Assembly: GCA_028571685.1 (NCBI GenBank)
Contig: CM053156.1
Location: forward strand, 82,215,049 to 82,279,048
Reading direction: 5' to 3'
From: Heterohyrax brucei
Lineage: Eukaryota > Chordata > Mammalia > Hyracoidea > Procaviidae
DNA length: 64,000 nucleotides
Positions 54,511 to 64,000 of the stretch are shown piece after piece. The translations under genes were made by a program, and so were the position numbers. The notes under the pieces are model-generated. The model did no database searches and was not told the DNA's origin. It saw only the letters and a list, made by a program, of their open reading frames with translations. Each line of letters opens with the position of its first letter. Position 1 is the stretch's first letter.

Positions 54511-55369
54511 TGATCAGCATGCGTGTCAACAACGTCCATGTCACTGGCCACTCTAGCTGAGCTACTCTGGCGGGGGAGGTGGATAGACTCTGCTGTTGGG
54601 CACCTAGATTCCCTCACACGACTTCATCCCCATGTGTTCCCCTTCCCCAGCTCCTGAATGCCTTATTCCCAAAGGTGGATGCCCCCAGCCTTCTTCAAAG
54701 GGCTATCCTGGCCTATGGTAGCTATTTAGCTTGCAAACGCTAAGAGCTAGGGTCCCTGGGAGTTTAGATCCCCACGGGGCAGCCTTGTAAGAAAGTGCAC
54801 ACTCTACACCTTGCCCCTTGGAAAGCAAATGATGAAACAGTGTCTTCTAGAGCTCTGCTGGGATTAGGCTGGGGCTGGACTTCCCTGACAGTCCTTCCTT
54901 GCTTGGCTCTTCTCCTGTCCTGCTATGGGTCTCCCTTGAGAGCACAACCTTCATAAGTCACTTCCCATGCATTCTTTTCCTGGAGTTGGTCTCTGGGGGC
55001 ACGAGTGTCATTAAGGGAGACTTCTACCAGGAAACTTGAGCTGGCACTAGATGACGAATCGGTGCAGAAGAACAGGCAAAGGCAGAGGTGCCAGCAGAAA
55101 GCCTGCGGAAGGAAGCAGCCCAGGAGCAGGCACTCTAGGGTGGACACAGTGCGAGGAGCAGCAGAAACAGGAAGAAGCTGGTGTGGCTGGGCCCAGAAGC
55201 TTCCAGGAGGTGGACACTATGGCCGAGGCCGGCGGGCAGGTGGGCCACACTTTACAGGGTACTGGAGTCCAGCTTAAAGAATTGGATCTTTTTTAAATTT
55301 TGACAATAGACCACTAAGACATAAGCCAACACAACAGTTTCCACATTTACAATGCAATGACACTGTTTA
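54511..55369. other. Unique GC-richer intergenic sequence
   Basis: Purine-rich CAG/GAG-containing part at 55,050-55,240 opens several short frames; no domain. Confidence 0.45.
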
Positions 55370-55662
55370 TATTCTTCTTCTTGTTTAGCCCTTCTCACTG
55401 TCCCTCTCCGAGACATTCCACCAGCAACATAAACTTGACATCTTCCAAGCCAATACCCTTTCTTCTCCCCTCCCTCCTACTTGTGGTAACAATTTCTGAT
55501 CTTTGGTTTCTATGTATTAGCTTATTTCCTGTGATCAGGATTTGTACAATGTTTGTCCTTTTGTGACTGATTTATCTCAGTCAGCATGGTGTTCCCAAAA
55601 TTCATCCAAGTTGTGGTATGCATCAATAATTCACTTCTCTTTATGGCTGTGTCCTATCTCAT

Positions 55663-55687
55663 TGTGTGTGTGTGCGTGTGTGTGTAC
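55663..55687 (+). repeat. (GT)n microsatellite
   Basis: GT run with one GC, at the spot in the old L1 where a (TG)-rich stretch normally lies. Confidence 0.8.
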
Positions 55688-55707
55688 CACATTTCATCTC
55701 ATTTATG

Positions 55708-55776
55708 GGGGTCAGCTCTACCCTGGCCCCTAGGGTCGCCATGAGTCGGATCCGACTTGATGGCACTTGGCTTTGG
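55708..55776 (+). repeat. AfroSINE 3' end inside old L1
   Basis: GGGTCAGCTCTACCCTGGCC to GATGGCACTTGGCTTTGG; a 5'-truncated copy. Confidence 0.6.
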
Positions 55777-55974
55777 CCATCCATTCATCTGCTGATGGGC
55801 ATTTTGGCTACTCCCGGCCCTTTGGCTAATAGTGCTGCAGTGAACATGGGTGGACAGGCTTCTGTGTGTGTTTCTGTTTTCATGTCTTCAGTGAAGCGGT
55901 CCTAGGAGCGGTATCACTGTGTCACATGGGTGGTAGTGGTACATTCAATGTTTTAAGAGGAATTTGCTCTATAT

Positions 55975-56200
55975 CCAGGAGCCATGGGAAAGCACAGAGG
56001 CAGGGCTGAGAGGCGATCTAGTTTGGGTTTTGAAAAGACCAGTATGACTAGTGTGCAAAGAGCAGTTTGGAGGAAGCAGGAGTTGAGGACAGAAGTGAGG
56101 GAGGATTCTCTGCAGGGGTCCGGGCAAAAGTGCAGCTCTCTGCAGCCAGCCTGATGGGGATGGCAGTAGACAGAGAAGCAGGTGAGCTTGAAAAATATTT
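55975..56200 (-). mobile_element. L2-like fragment
   Basis: GACCAGTATGACTAGTGTGC and the GAGGAAGCAGG run resemble an upstream part of the inverse L2 3' region. Weak. Confidence 0.35.
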
Positions 56201-56423
56201 AAGCAGGAAAAAAATAAAATGATATCTTGACTCAAATCATCATCTTTCTCAGTGAGCGGCACTGTTATCCAAGTCTAGATTTCTGTTAAGGGTAGATTTT
56301 GTCAGATGGGGCTTGTAAAATGAGTCCGTGAAAAAAATTCCTCTTACCAGTAAGGCAAAAGTTACAATGTTTCATTTTGTTGTAGCAAATGCAATGAAGA
56401 CATCTCTGACTTGTTCTGAAAAC

Positions 56424-56429
56424 TTTATT
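56424..56429 (-). terminator. Candidate polyadenylation signal AATAAA
   Basis: AATAAA on the minus strand, preceded by T-rich sequence; cleavage would fall around 56,400-56,415. It is the last clear signal in the AT-rich unique block downstream of CYP24A1. Confidence 0.35.
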
Positions 56430-57020
56430 CTTACTTCCAAAAAAGATAAAAGAGTGTATCCAGATGAAATTTGACAATACAGGTGGATTTATAATTATAC
56501 TGAAAATATTTTCATAGCAGGGCAAAAGTAGATACCTAGTTTAGCAAAATATTCATATTTATTAGAATTCAAAGATAGAAACAGATGCTGTACTTCTGTA
56601 CTATTCCAAAATATAACCTAAAAATGGAAATCTTTACCAAATATACCGAGTTAGACAGTAGGCTTTCATGAAAACATGTGCAAATAAAATACATGTAAAC
56701 AACATTTTTTAGTAAAAAGTCTTCTATAAACCTCTCAATCTTGTGTTTATGATACCATATTTACCCAAGGAGTTCAAAGCACATAACAAATGGCATACAA
56801 TTAATATATGCAAATTTTGCTACTGTCCCATTCTATAGATGGAAAAATCAAGGTACTGGAAGTCACTTTCTTAAAGTCACACTGAACATTTTTAAGTTGC
56901 AACTAAATTTCAAAACATTATCTTAACCCATAAACCCTAAGTCAAATATTGTACACATATTTAAAAAAAATTAGAAAAGACCTCAGTAAATTGTCAGTAG
57001 AATACACACATACACAGAAA

Positions 57021-57186
57021 TGAAACCAAACCCATTGCAGTCGAGTTGCTTCTGACCCTACAGAAGAGAGCAGAATTTCAACCTCCCCACCCCAACCCCC
57101 GAGTTTCCAGGGAGTGTCTGGCCAATTCAGACTGCTGACTTTTTGGTTAGCGGACGCAGCACTTAACCAGTATGCCCCTAGTGTTT
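57021..57186 (-). repeat. AfroSINE inside the candidate CYP24A1 3' UTR
   Basis: AAACCAAACCCATTGCAGTC to ATGCCCCTAGTGTTTC; same sense as the gene. Confidence 0.75.
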
Positions 57187-57369
57187 CTACATACACATAC
57201 CCACATTTAAAAACTGTTGATTCGCATCCTGGTGACATAGAGAAAAGCACATTAGCAAAATAAAGAATTTTGGAGTCCTTCAACAAAAACAAAATTTTTG
57301 CTTTCCTAATGTACTGAAACAAAACTTTCTTAGCTAAAGGATTCTGAATTCACTAAAGCACTTCTGAAA

Positions 57370-57530
57370 ATACACTCATCATGGTCAAGTCCACTCCGGC
57401 TCTCGACAACCCCTGTGCTCCAGAGTAGAGCTGTGCTCCAGGGCACTTCCAGTTGTTAAGTTTCTGATCTCCAGGCATCTCCGGGTAGACTGGAACCTTG
57501 AACTTTTTAGTTAGCAGCTAAGCATGCTGT
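57370..57530 (-). repeat. AfroSINE, variant, diverged
   Basis: CATGGTCAAGTCCACTCCGG and TTTTTAGTTAGCAGCTAAGC. Confidence 0.5.
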
Positions 57531-57655
57531 TTTCACTCAAATCTAGTTATTCTCTGATTTCCCAATTATGGTTTTGTGTCATAACAGGAAAAGCCCTTCC
57601 TGGGGGCCTGACAATCTTGATCAGCATTTAGCTTAGTTAGCTTCCAGTGTGAAGG

Positions 57656-57804
57656 AATCCCTGCTGGAGCAGTAGTTGAAAGCTACATCTGCCAGCCTCA
57701 AGGACAGCAGCTGAATCCACCAGGCACTCCGTGGAAAACTTACGGGACAGGGCTATCGTGTCCTATAGGGTCACTATGAGTCATAAGCAACTCAACAGCA
57801 GTGA
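57656..57804 (+). repeat. AfroSINE, short type, diverged
   Basis: GAGCAGTAGTTGAAAGCTAC to AACTCAACAGCAGTGA; antisense to CYP24A1. Confidence 0.7.
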
Positions 57805-59049
57805 TTAAGTCTTTCATCGATGAAATGTAAACTCACAAGGTAAATTTGGTAGCAGAGGATCAGAAACCCTCAGCCACTTTTTTCCTGGTGGTATAACCAG
57901 TGCCCAACGTCCCTTTGACATCCTGGTAGGTGAGAAAGAGCCAGGTCCTGACAGTTCCAGAAAGTCAGGCTGGTCCTGATATTGGCGTAGCTTGGGGTAC
58001 CCTCTCAAGTGCCTTGTATCCCAGCACAGCCTGGTTCCCTGAGTTGGATGCATGCCTAAAAAATAACATTGGTTTTGTAGACAGGACAGACAGTTTAAAC
58101 ACAGTAGTGAGCTGCATGTTATTTAGACGCTTCACATGGTCCAGTTTTTGAAGTTTGCATTCCAAAAAATGCAGAGGCTTGTAGTATCATTCTCACAAGA
58201 AAGTAAAAATCACCATTCATGGTCTCTGGTAAAAAAAATAAAAATAAAAAAACTCTGAAAATAAAGCACACCCAATTATTTGCCCAAGAAGCGTTTGTAC
58301 AAATAAGCACTGGCACAAAAATGGAGGCTGAAGGTGTGGTTCCCCATGATAAAGAGGTGCACCTGGTCTTTCTTGGTAAGTTTGGGGGTTCCTAAGAAGC
58401 CAGGATCCCCTCATTATCCTACTTGGTCCAACTCTGTTTTCAGGGGATGTTCAGATGTTGATTGCTTTCCTAATGGTGCCAGCCAGTTGGGGGAAATAAC
58501 AAAGTGCTCCTTTGGACCTCATTCAGGAATTTCATCTCTAACTCCTTGTTTCCTAAACACGCCACCTCTCCATCAATGCCCTTCAATTGCCGTTGGCAAA
58601 GAACAAGCTAGTTCCAGGCAAATTCTAGGAGACGTTGTTGAAAGGGAAGCATGTTGAGGCTGGGTCTGAATACAGATGTGGAATTCTCTTAAGCTGTATG
58701 TTGGAAGGGTCATATTTTCACTTTAGATGATGCTAGAGGTTTCCTAGGCTAGTTTTCATTACTTCATCAGTTACAAATGAATTTTAATGCCTATTAGGGA
58801 GAATAGCTGGAATTCCAAAGCCATCATTTCATTGAAGAAGGACAAGGCTAAAGTATACTATTAAGCTTATGTCAAAGAAAATAACTAAGTGATGATTAAG
58901 CAAATAGTAGCTGGTATATGGATACGGCAAAATCTGTGGGAAAAGGTAATGATGGCATAACTGTGGAATTTAAAATATTACATTGTATTTAATATAGACT
59001 AGTACAGATAGATTAGATCAATTGATAGATGAATACATACACACATACC
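57805..59049. other. CYP24A1 3' intron, unique part
   Basis: Contains an acceptor-like tract on the minus strand at about 58,228-58,255 (T/A-rich, ending TTTTACCAG), an alternative start for the terminal exon. Confidence 0.35.
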
Positions 59050-59125
59050 AGGGTTTGGCATGCCAAGGGCCTGAGACTAAATACAGCCCACAGGCTGTTT
59101 TTATAAATAAAGTTTTATTGGAACA
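59050..59125. mobile_element. hAT-Charlie-type element, left part
   Basis: GGGTTTGGCATGCCAAGGGC and ATAAAGTTTTATTGGAACAC belong to a common mammalian MER1-group element whose second half is at 59,400. Confidence 0.6.
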
Positions 59126-59396
59126 CAACAGCCAGAAAGTAGAGAGAGTTACCTCAGCCCTACAGCCACAAGAAACTAAATTCTGTCAATGTTCCAAACA
59201 AGCAAGGAAACGGATTCTCCCCTGAGCTTTCAGAAAGGGACATCGCCCTGTCAGCACCTTGAATTTGGCGTGGAAAGAGCCATGTGGGACTTCTAAAATC
59301 CAGAACTGTGAGATAATACATTTGTGTTGTTTAAATCATTAAATGTGGGCTCATTTGTTACGGCAGCAGTAGTAGACTAACATAGCTGGCACATCT
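59126..59396 (+). mobile_element. MLT1 LTR fragment inside a hAT copy, CYP24A1 intron 11
   Basis: CCACAAGAAACTAAATTCTG, AGAACTGTGAGATAATACAT and GTAGTAGACTAACA follow the MLT1 LTR order; its 5' end is missing. hAT sequence flanks it. Confidence 0.65.
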
Positions 59397-59399
59397 GTT

Positions 59400-59525
59400 C
59401 CTTTATGAACTGTCTGTGGCTGCTTTCACGCAGCAACGACAAAATCGAGTGGACGGGACAGAGATTCTATGACCCTGAAAGTCTAAAATAAAGACCATGT
59501 GGCCCTTTCCAGAAAATGCTTGCCA
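59400..59525. mobile_element. hAT-Charlie-type element, right part
   Basis: GAACTGTCTGTGGCTGCTTT, ACCATGTGGCCCTTTCCAG and AATGCTTGCCAGCTCC complete the element after the MLT1 insertion. Confidence 0.6.
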
Positions 59526-59559
59526 GCTCCTATAGACACATGCAGAAACAGTAATAGCA

Positions 59560-59775
59560 GCTGGTGTTTTCTGAGCACTTATTGGTGCCAGGCTCTGGGC
59601 TAAACATTTAGTATTGCTACCAATTTTCTGTGATAGGTGCTATTTTGGTCCTTATTTTACAGACGGGAAAAAATAGAGACAGAGAGACTGAGTGACTGTT
59701 CAAGGTCACCCACTGAGTCAGTGACTAGCAGGGATTGCAACCCAAGGGTCTGGCTGATTCCTGCACCGAGCCCAC
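59560..59775 (-). mobile_element. MIR in CYP24A1 intron 11
   Basis: TTTCTGAGCACTTATTGGTG, CTTATTTTACAGACGGG and TTCAAGGTCACCCACTGAG are inverted MIR, 55 bases from the end of exon 11. Confidence 0.7.
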
Positions 59776-59838
59776 CCCCTCCTCCTTGACAACACCTTGC
59801 ACAAGACAGTGAACACCCGGGTGCTCACCTGAGGCATC

Positions 59839-60271
<433 letters not shown>

Positions 60272-60379
60272 TTACACCAGAAGAGAAGGTTTGGATCACA
60301 ACATGGACAAAAACGATCACTCTGCAGATGTAAGAGCAATCCATGAATTTGTGAAAATGGTGACAGCCAGCATGCATGG

Positions 60380-60600
60380 AATGCTTCAAATGTGATTGGT
60401 AACAAAGAGCTAAGAACTTGGAGATTTTGTATCCCACCCTCATAGCAAGCCCCACATGGTCAATTCTGTCATTACCCTCATTTAACAGGTGATGGGGAAA
60501 TTACGGAACTTGCTCCACACTAAACAGGCCAAGATGAAACTTGAAGCCGGGTCTCCCTGTTTGCATACCGAATCTTCCTAATACAGTGCTAGGTGGTATA
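60380..60600 (-). mobile_element. MIR in CYP24A1 intron 9
   Basis: CCCTCATTTAACAGGTGATG and ACTTGAAGCCGGGTCTCCC are an inverted MIR core. Confidence 0.55.
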
Positions 60601-60721
60601 TTAACAATGCTCTACAGTCTGTATTTCCAAGCTAGATGCTCTCCCAGCACCAAGTTTTAGAGTGATCGGATGACTCTTTAGAAATGGTGCCTTTCAAAGT
60701 TAGGTACAATGAGAAAAACAC

Positions 60722-60750
60722 TGATCCGACTTGACGGCACTTGGCACTTG
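60722..60750 (+). repeat. AfroSINE 3' tip
   Basis: ATCCGACTTGACGGCACTTG, the same end as at 55,745. CYP24A1 intron 9. Confidence 0.45.
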
Positions 60751-60778
60751 GCAAGCTACTTCCCTCCCCCCCTAAAAA

Positions 60779-61038
<260 letters not shown>

Positions 61039-61261
61039 TCAAAGATGTAAAAATGAGCACAGACCAGTCTCTGTACCAGCTTTTTACAACACTATCTTTA
61101 ATGTGAATGTGAGTGCAGATTCTGGTTAAATAAATAAATGCTGCTGCCTACACTTAAAAAGATAACGTGATCACAACTCTTCATAAAGAAGTGATGTCTC
61201 TTCCTAATGCTTATGCCTCTTGTTCCATTTTCTTACCTTATTGCATTGGTTAAGCCTCTAC

Positions 61262-61440
61262 TACCTACTGCATAGAGTCCATACTGACTCATGGTGACCC
61301 CATGTAGTACAGAGTAGGACTGACCCATAAGGTTTTCTTGGCTGTCATCTTTATGGTGGCAGACTGCCAGACCTTTCTTTCACAATGGCACGGGCTAGGT
61401 TCATACTCTAACTTTAGGCTAGTTGAGTGTAAAATGATCA
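61262..61440 (-). repeat. AfroSINE, long type, CYP24A1 intron 8
   Basis: CATAGAGTCCATACTGACTC and GTCATCTTTATGGTGGCAG; A-box end eroded. Confidence 0.6.
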
Positions 61441-62081
61441 TGTGATCAGAGACCTAAATATCTACTACAGGACCTACTACTAGTTAATTGTGACTTTTCT
61501 TTGTGTCATTCCAGACTTCTACATTTAAGCCTGCTGTTGGTTCTAGGGTTTTTGTTAGTTGGTCTACACTTCATAAAGTTTAAGCTACACCCTTAAGCCT
61601 AATGTTTGTTCTACTTCTAGTCTCTATTGTCTTCTAGTTCTGGTATCTATTATCTACCCTTTACTATGTTAAAGCTATTTCTTTCTAATTCTAGGATGGT
61701 GTGAGGTTTGTTTTCCAGAAAGGTGCAAAAAGAATTATTCCAGAGATTCAAAAACAAAGGTATGACTGTCTTACCATATCACACTGTGGTTCTCTTGCTA
61801 AGCTTTTATCTCATGCCCTTAAATCAGGTTCTTAATCTAATTGGTTCTTATAGTGTTCACTAGAGTATTATTAGTACTGATTTAAAAGTGACTTTCCAAG
61901 ATTTAAAAGAATTCTCCTGAATGATTTAGGAAAACAGTAACAGAAAATAAACAGGATCCCAGGCCTCCTGTTTACGGTCAGATAAACATTTATGGATCAC
62001 CTGGGGGAGATGTCCAGGGGTGAGGACAGCATGTCACATCTTTCAAAGAACAATTTTCTAGGACTAGGGCTATGTTCTTAC
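61441..62081 (-). other. CYP24A1 intron 8, unique part
   Basis: Intronic sequence with several TTCTAG words and no clear repeat. Confidence 0.5.
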
Positions 62082-62248
62082 CTCATAGATTCTTTCAGAC
62101 AGGCTTTTAAATATGGCATACGTTTCAAATCCTCAGCCTGGGGCATCTGAATCTCAGGCAGTACTCTTTGAATTTCCTCAAGAAGCTTGTGTTGCACTTG
62201 GGGATGTCGGGAGAGATTGTAGAGCACCCACATCAGGCTGTTGGCCGT
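62082..62248 (-). CDS. CYP24A1: CYP24A1 exon 8 (end of I-helix to K-helix)
   Basis: The exon encodes 55 residues plus two bases of a split arginine codon, starting [16 protein letters not shown] and ending KACLKESM. Acceptor is CTTTCAG just before ACG; donor is AG|GTAAGAAC. The leading threonine follows the I-helix Glu/Thr pair that helps oxygen activation in P450s, which is coded upstream and not in the window. The KESM(R) string is the ExxR motif of the K-helix; its Arg is completed by the first base of the next exon. Length 167 and phase agree with the neighbouring exon. From memory it differs from human by scattered conservative changes, as expected of a functional orthologue. Confidence 0.95.
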
Positions 62249-62442
62249 CTGAAAGCCAAGTGGACACAAGTATGAGTGTCTGCAATGAAGCTGTCCCAAG
62301 CCCATAGCAACTGGAGCAGAACTGATGCTAATCCCTTGCTGTGCAAGTCTATTAGTGATACTTTTTCATGTGCCTTCATTTTGCATGCCTTAAATCATGC
62401 CATGGTACAAGAAGTCAGATTGATTTTCAAAACATATTAAGT

Positions 62443-62595
62443 GAAGAAACTCTGCTGAAGCAGTGATTAAGAGCTACAGCTACTAACCAAAAGGCCAGCA
62501 GTCTGAACCCATCACATACTCCTTGGAAGCTCTATGGGACAGCTCTTCTGTGCTATTTGCTATGAGTCAGAATTGACTTAACAGGTTTGTTTTTT
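62443..62595 (+). repeat. AfroSINE, short type, CYP24A1 intron 7
   Basis: GAAACTCTGCTGAAGCAGTG to ACTTAACAGGTTTG. Confidence 0.7.
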
Positions 62596-62669
62596 GGTAT
62601 CAAGTAAGGACAGCGCATATACCGAGGGAATCCAAATCAATCTCTTTATGTAACCAGATGCATTAGAAA

Positions 62670-62725
62670 ACAAAACAAAACAAAAATCATTGCTGTCAAG
62701 TTAATTATGACTAACAGCGATTCTA
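62670..62725 (-). repeat. AfroSINE 3' part, split by RTE
   Basis: CATTGCTGTCAAGTTAATTA to CAGCGATTCTA; resumes at 63,072. Confidence 0.7.
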
Positions 62726-63071
62726 CTGTTGAAGAAGAAAGTTGAAGGCACCACGGACCACCCAAAGAACAAACAGATCTGTTCTGGGAGAAATCCAGCC
62801 AGAGTGCTCCTTGGAAGCAAAGGTGACAAGACTCCATCTCACACGCTCTGGACGTGTCAGAAAGGATCAGTCCCTGGAGAAGGGACATCATGCTTGGTAG
62901 AGGGTCAGTGAAGAAGAGGAAGACCCCTGACCAAATGGATTCACATGGTGGCCACGGCAATGGGCTTAAGCATAAAAACAATTGTGGCCATGGCGCTAGA
63001 CCAGGCCATGTTTCATTCTGTTGTTCACGGGGTCACTGTGAGCCAGAACCGACTTGACAGCACCTAACAAC
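62726..63071 (+). mobile_element. RTE-like LINE 3' end inserted in an AfroSINE
   Basis: Begins TGTTGAAGAAGAAAG and ends CACCTAACAACA. It is flanked by 13-base near-identical repeats AACAGCGATTCTA (62,713-62,725) and AACAGCGACTCTA (63,072-63,084), and minus-strand SINE sequence continues on both sides. Confidence 0.75.
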
Positions 63072-63195
63072 AACAGCGACTCTATAAGATCAGAGCAAAA
63101 CTGCCCCGTGGGGCTTCTTTTCAAAGGGGTGCCTGGTAGCCTCAAACCACTGACTTCTGGTTAGCTGCCAAATCTCAGCCACTAGGACTCAACCA
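63072..63195 (-). repeat. AfroSINE 5' part after the RTE insertion
   Basis: AACAGCGACTCTATAAGATC to CAGCCACTAGGACTC. Confidence 0.7.
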
Positions 63196-63207
63196 ACTGC
63201 ACTGAAA

Positions 63208-63360
63208 ACCAAACCCACTGCCATCAAGTCGATTCCAACTCATAGCGACCCTAGAGGATAGAATAGAACTGCCTGATAGAGTTTCCAAGGAGCACCTGGC
63301 AGATTTGAACTGCCAACCTTTTAGTTAGCAGCTGTAGCACTTAACCCACTACGCCAGCTC
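63208..63360 (-). repeat. AfroSINE, short type
   Basis: Very well preserved: AACCAAACCCACTGCCATCA to ACCCACTACGCCAG. Confidence 0.85.
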
Positions 63361-63515
63361 CATCAGGACGGTAAAATGTAGTTTATAACAAAGCTTACTT
63401 GAATATAAATAAGTGCGTGGAAAAGTGGCAAAATCTGACGAAGATCAATGGGTTGTATCAATGTCAATTTCCCGATTGTGATAGTATACTCTCGTTTCAC
63501 AAGATATAATCATTA

Positions 63516-63722
63516 ACGAGTCCTTGGGTGGTACAAGTAGGGAAATGCTGGATGACTAAGCAACAGGCTAGTGGTTCAAACCCACCCAGAGGTGCCTCAG
63601 AAGTAAGACCTGGCAATCTGCATCCAAAAGATCTCAGCTTGAAAACCCTACAGAGCAGTTCCACTCTGACACATGCAGGGTCACCATGAGCTGGAACTGC
63701 CTCGGTGGTGACTGACACCAAC
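63516..63722 (+). repeat. AfroSINE, long type
   Basis: CCTTGGGTGGTACAAGTAG to ACTGACACCAACAG. Confidence 0.75.
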
Positions 63723-64000
63723 AGTAATAACAAAGAACCTGGAACTCTTGGTGGTTTGTGACATCAACAGGTTTCCATTGAGGGAAACTGAGAGAAGGGT
63801 ACCCAGAATCTCTCTCTGTTGTTTCTTAGACCTGCATGGGGATCTACAATTGGCTGCAAATAAAAGACGTTCAATTAAGCACTGCTTGATATAAAAAACA
63901 TTCTGATATAAAAACCAGAGAGGGACTGAGAAGAAATGGCATTAGCGAGAGTCACTTTTGTTTTACGCTGACAACGCACAAGCGATGGAATTTACCAAGT
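63723..64000 (-). other. CYP24A1 intron 7, right edge
   Basis: I looked for the preceding exon (I-helix AxxET) here and between the SINEs to 62,260 and found none; it must lie beyond the window. Confidence 0.55.

Larger units (their letters stand above)
55370..55900 (-). mobile_element. Old L1 3' region with SINE tail insert
   Basis: Plus-strand words TTGTGACTGATTTATCTCAG, CATTCATCTGCTGATGGGCA and AATAGTGCTGCAGTGAACAT are the inverse of an L1M ORF2/3' UTR. A 3'-end piece of an AfroSINE lies at 55,708-55,776 inside it. Confidence 0.65.
56405..57228 (-). other. CYP24A1: Candidate CYP24A1 terminal 3' UTR exon
   Basis: A good acceptor (TTTTCTCTATGTCACCAG) ends at 57,229 on the minus strand, and an AT-rich, mostly unique stretch follows down to an AATAAA (56,424-56,429) with a second AATAAA at 56,558-56,563. 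A sense-strand AfroSINE (57,021-57,186) would lie inside the exon. Alternative: another acceptor-like tract at about 58,228 (long T-run then ACCAG). I could not compare with a transcript, so the boundaries are a proposal. Confidence 0.35.

Noticed and set aside
55005-55296. Arg/Gln-rich 81-90 codon frames, possibly a small protein
   Set aside because: Overlapping frames on both strands in a purine-rich block; composition explains them.
62300-64000. CYP24A1 exon 7 within the window
   Set aside because: No sequence fitting the I-helix exon with a donor was found on the minus strand to the right edge.

Overview
This window is nuclear DNA from a placental mammal of the Afrotheria, most likely a proboscidean or another paenungulate. 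Three things point there: about 60 tRNA-derived SINEs of the AfroSINE type (roughly one per kb), RTE/BovB-like LINE copies that share the SINE 3' tail, and L1 3' ends of a type I associate with elephant. Splice signals, older mammalian repeats (MIR, L2, MLT1, MER5-like) and the absence of long reading frames exclude a prokaryotic source. The species is an inference.

The only protein-coding gene I can support is the 3' part of CYP24A1 (mitochondrial vitamin D 24-hydroxylase) on the minus strand. Four coding exons are readable with consensus splice sites and continuous frame: 62,248-62,082, 61,015-60,937, 60,244-60,050 and 59,949-59,839 (stop). They encode the last 183 residues plus one split codon, including the K-helix ExxR and the heme-cysteine loop. 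Earlier exons lie beyond position 64,000. A donor site 10 bases after the stop shows that the 3' UTR continues in another exon, which I tentatively place at 57,228 to about 56,405.

Positions 1-56,000 look intergenic. By the human gene order (BCAS1 - CYP24A1) this is the downstream flank of CYP24A1, which in human and mouse holds vitamin-D-receptor enhancers. A perfect DR3 match overlapping an AP-1 site (9,076-9,090) and a near-perfect DR3 (9,994-10,008) lie in a repeat-poor block there.

The rest is transposon archaeology. Two mariner-derived elements (300-825 and 32,708-33,272) share the same palindromic rearrangement in opposite orientations. Three related LTRs, L1 3' ends in both orientations, an L2 split by younger insertions, RTE pieces, MIR and hAT fragments, simple repeats and many AfroSINEs fill the intervals. 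Several insertions are nested, some with visible target-site duplications, which gives a relative chronology. I found no non-coding RNA gene, CRISPR, operon or novel protein system.

Family names for repeats are from memory of consensus sequences; boundaries are approximate, usually within 5-20 bases.
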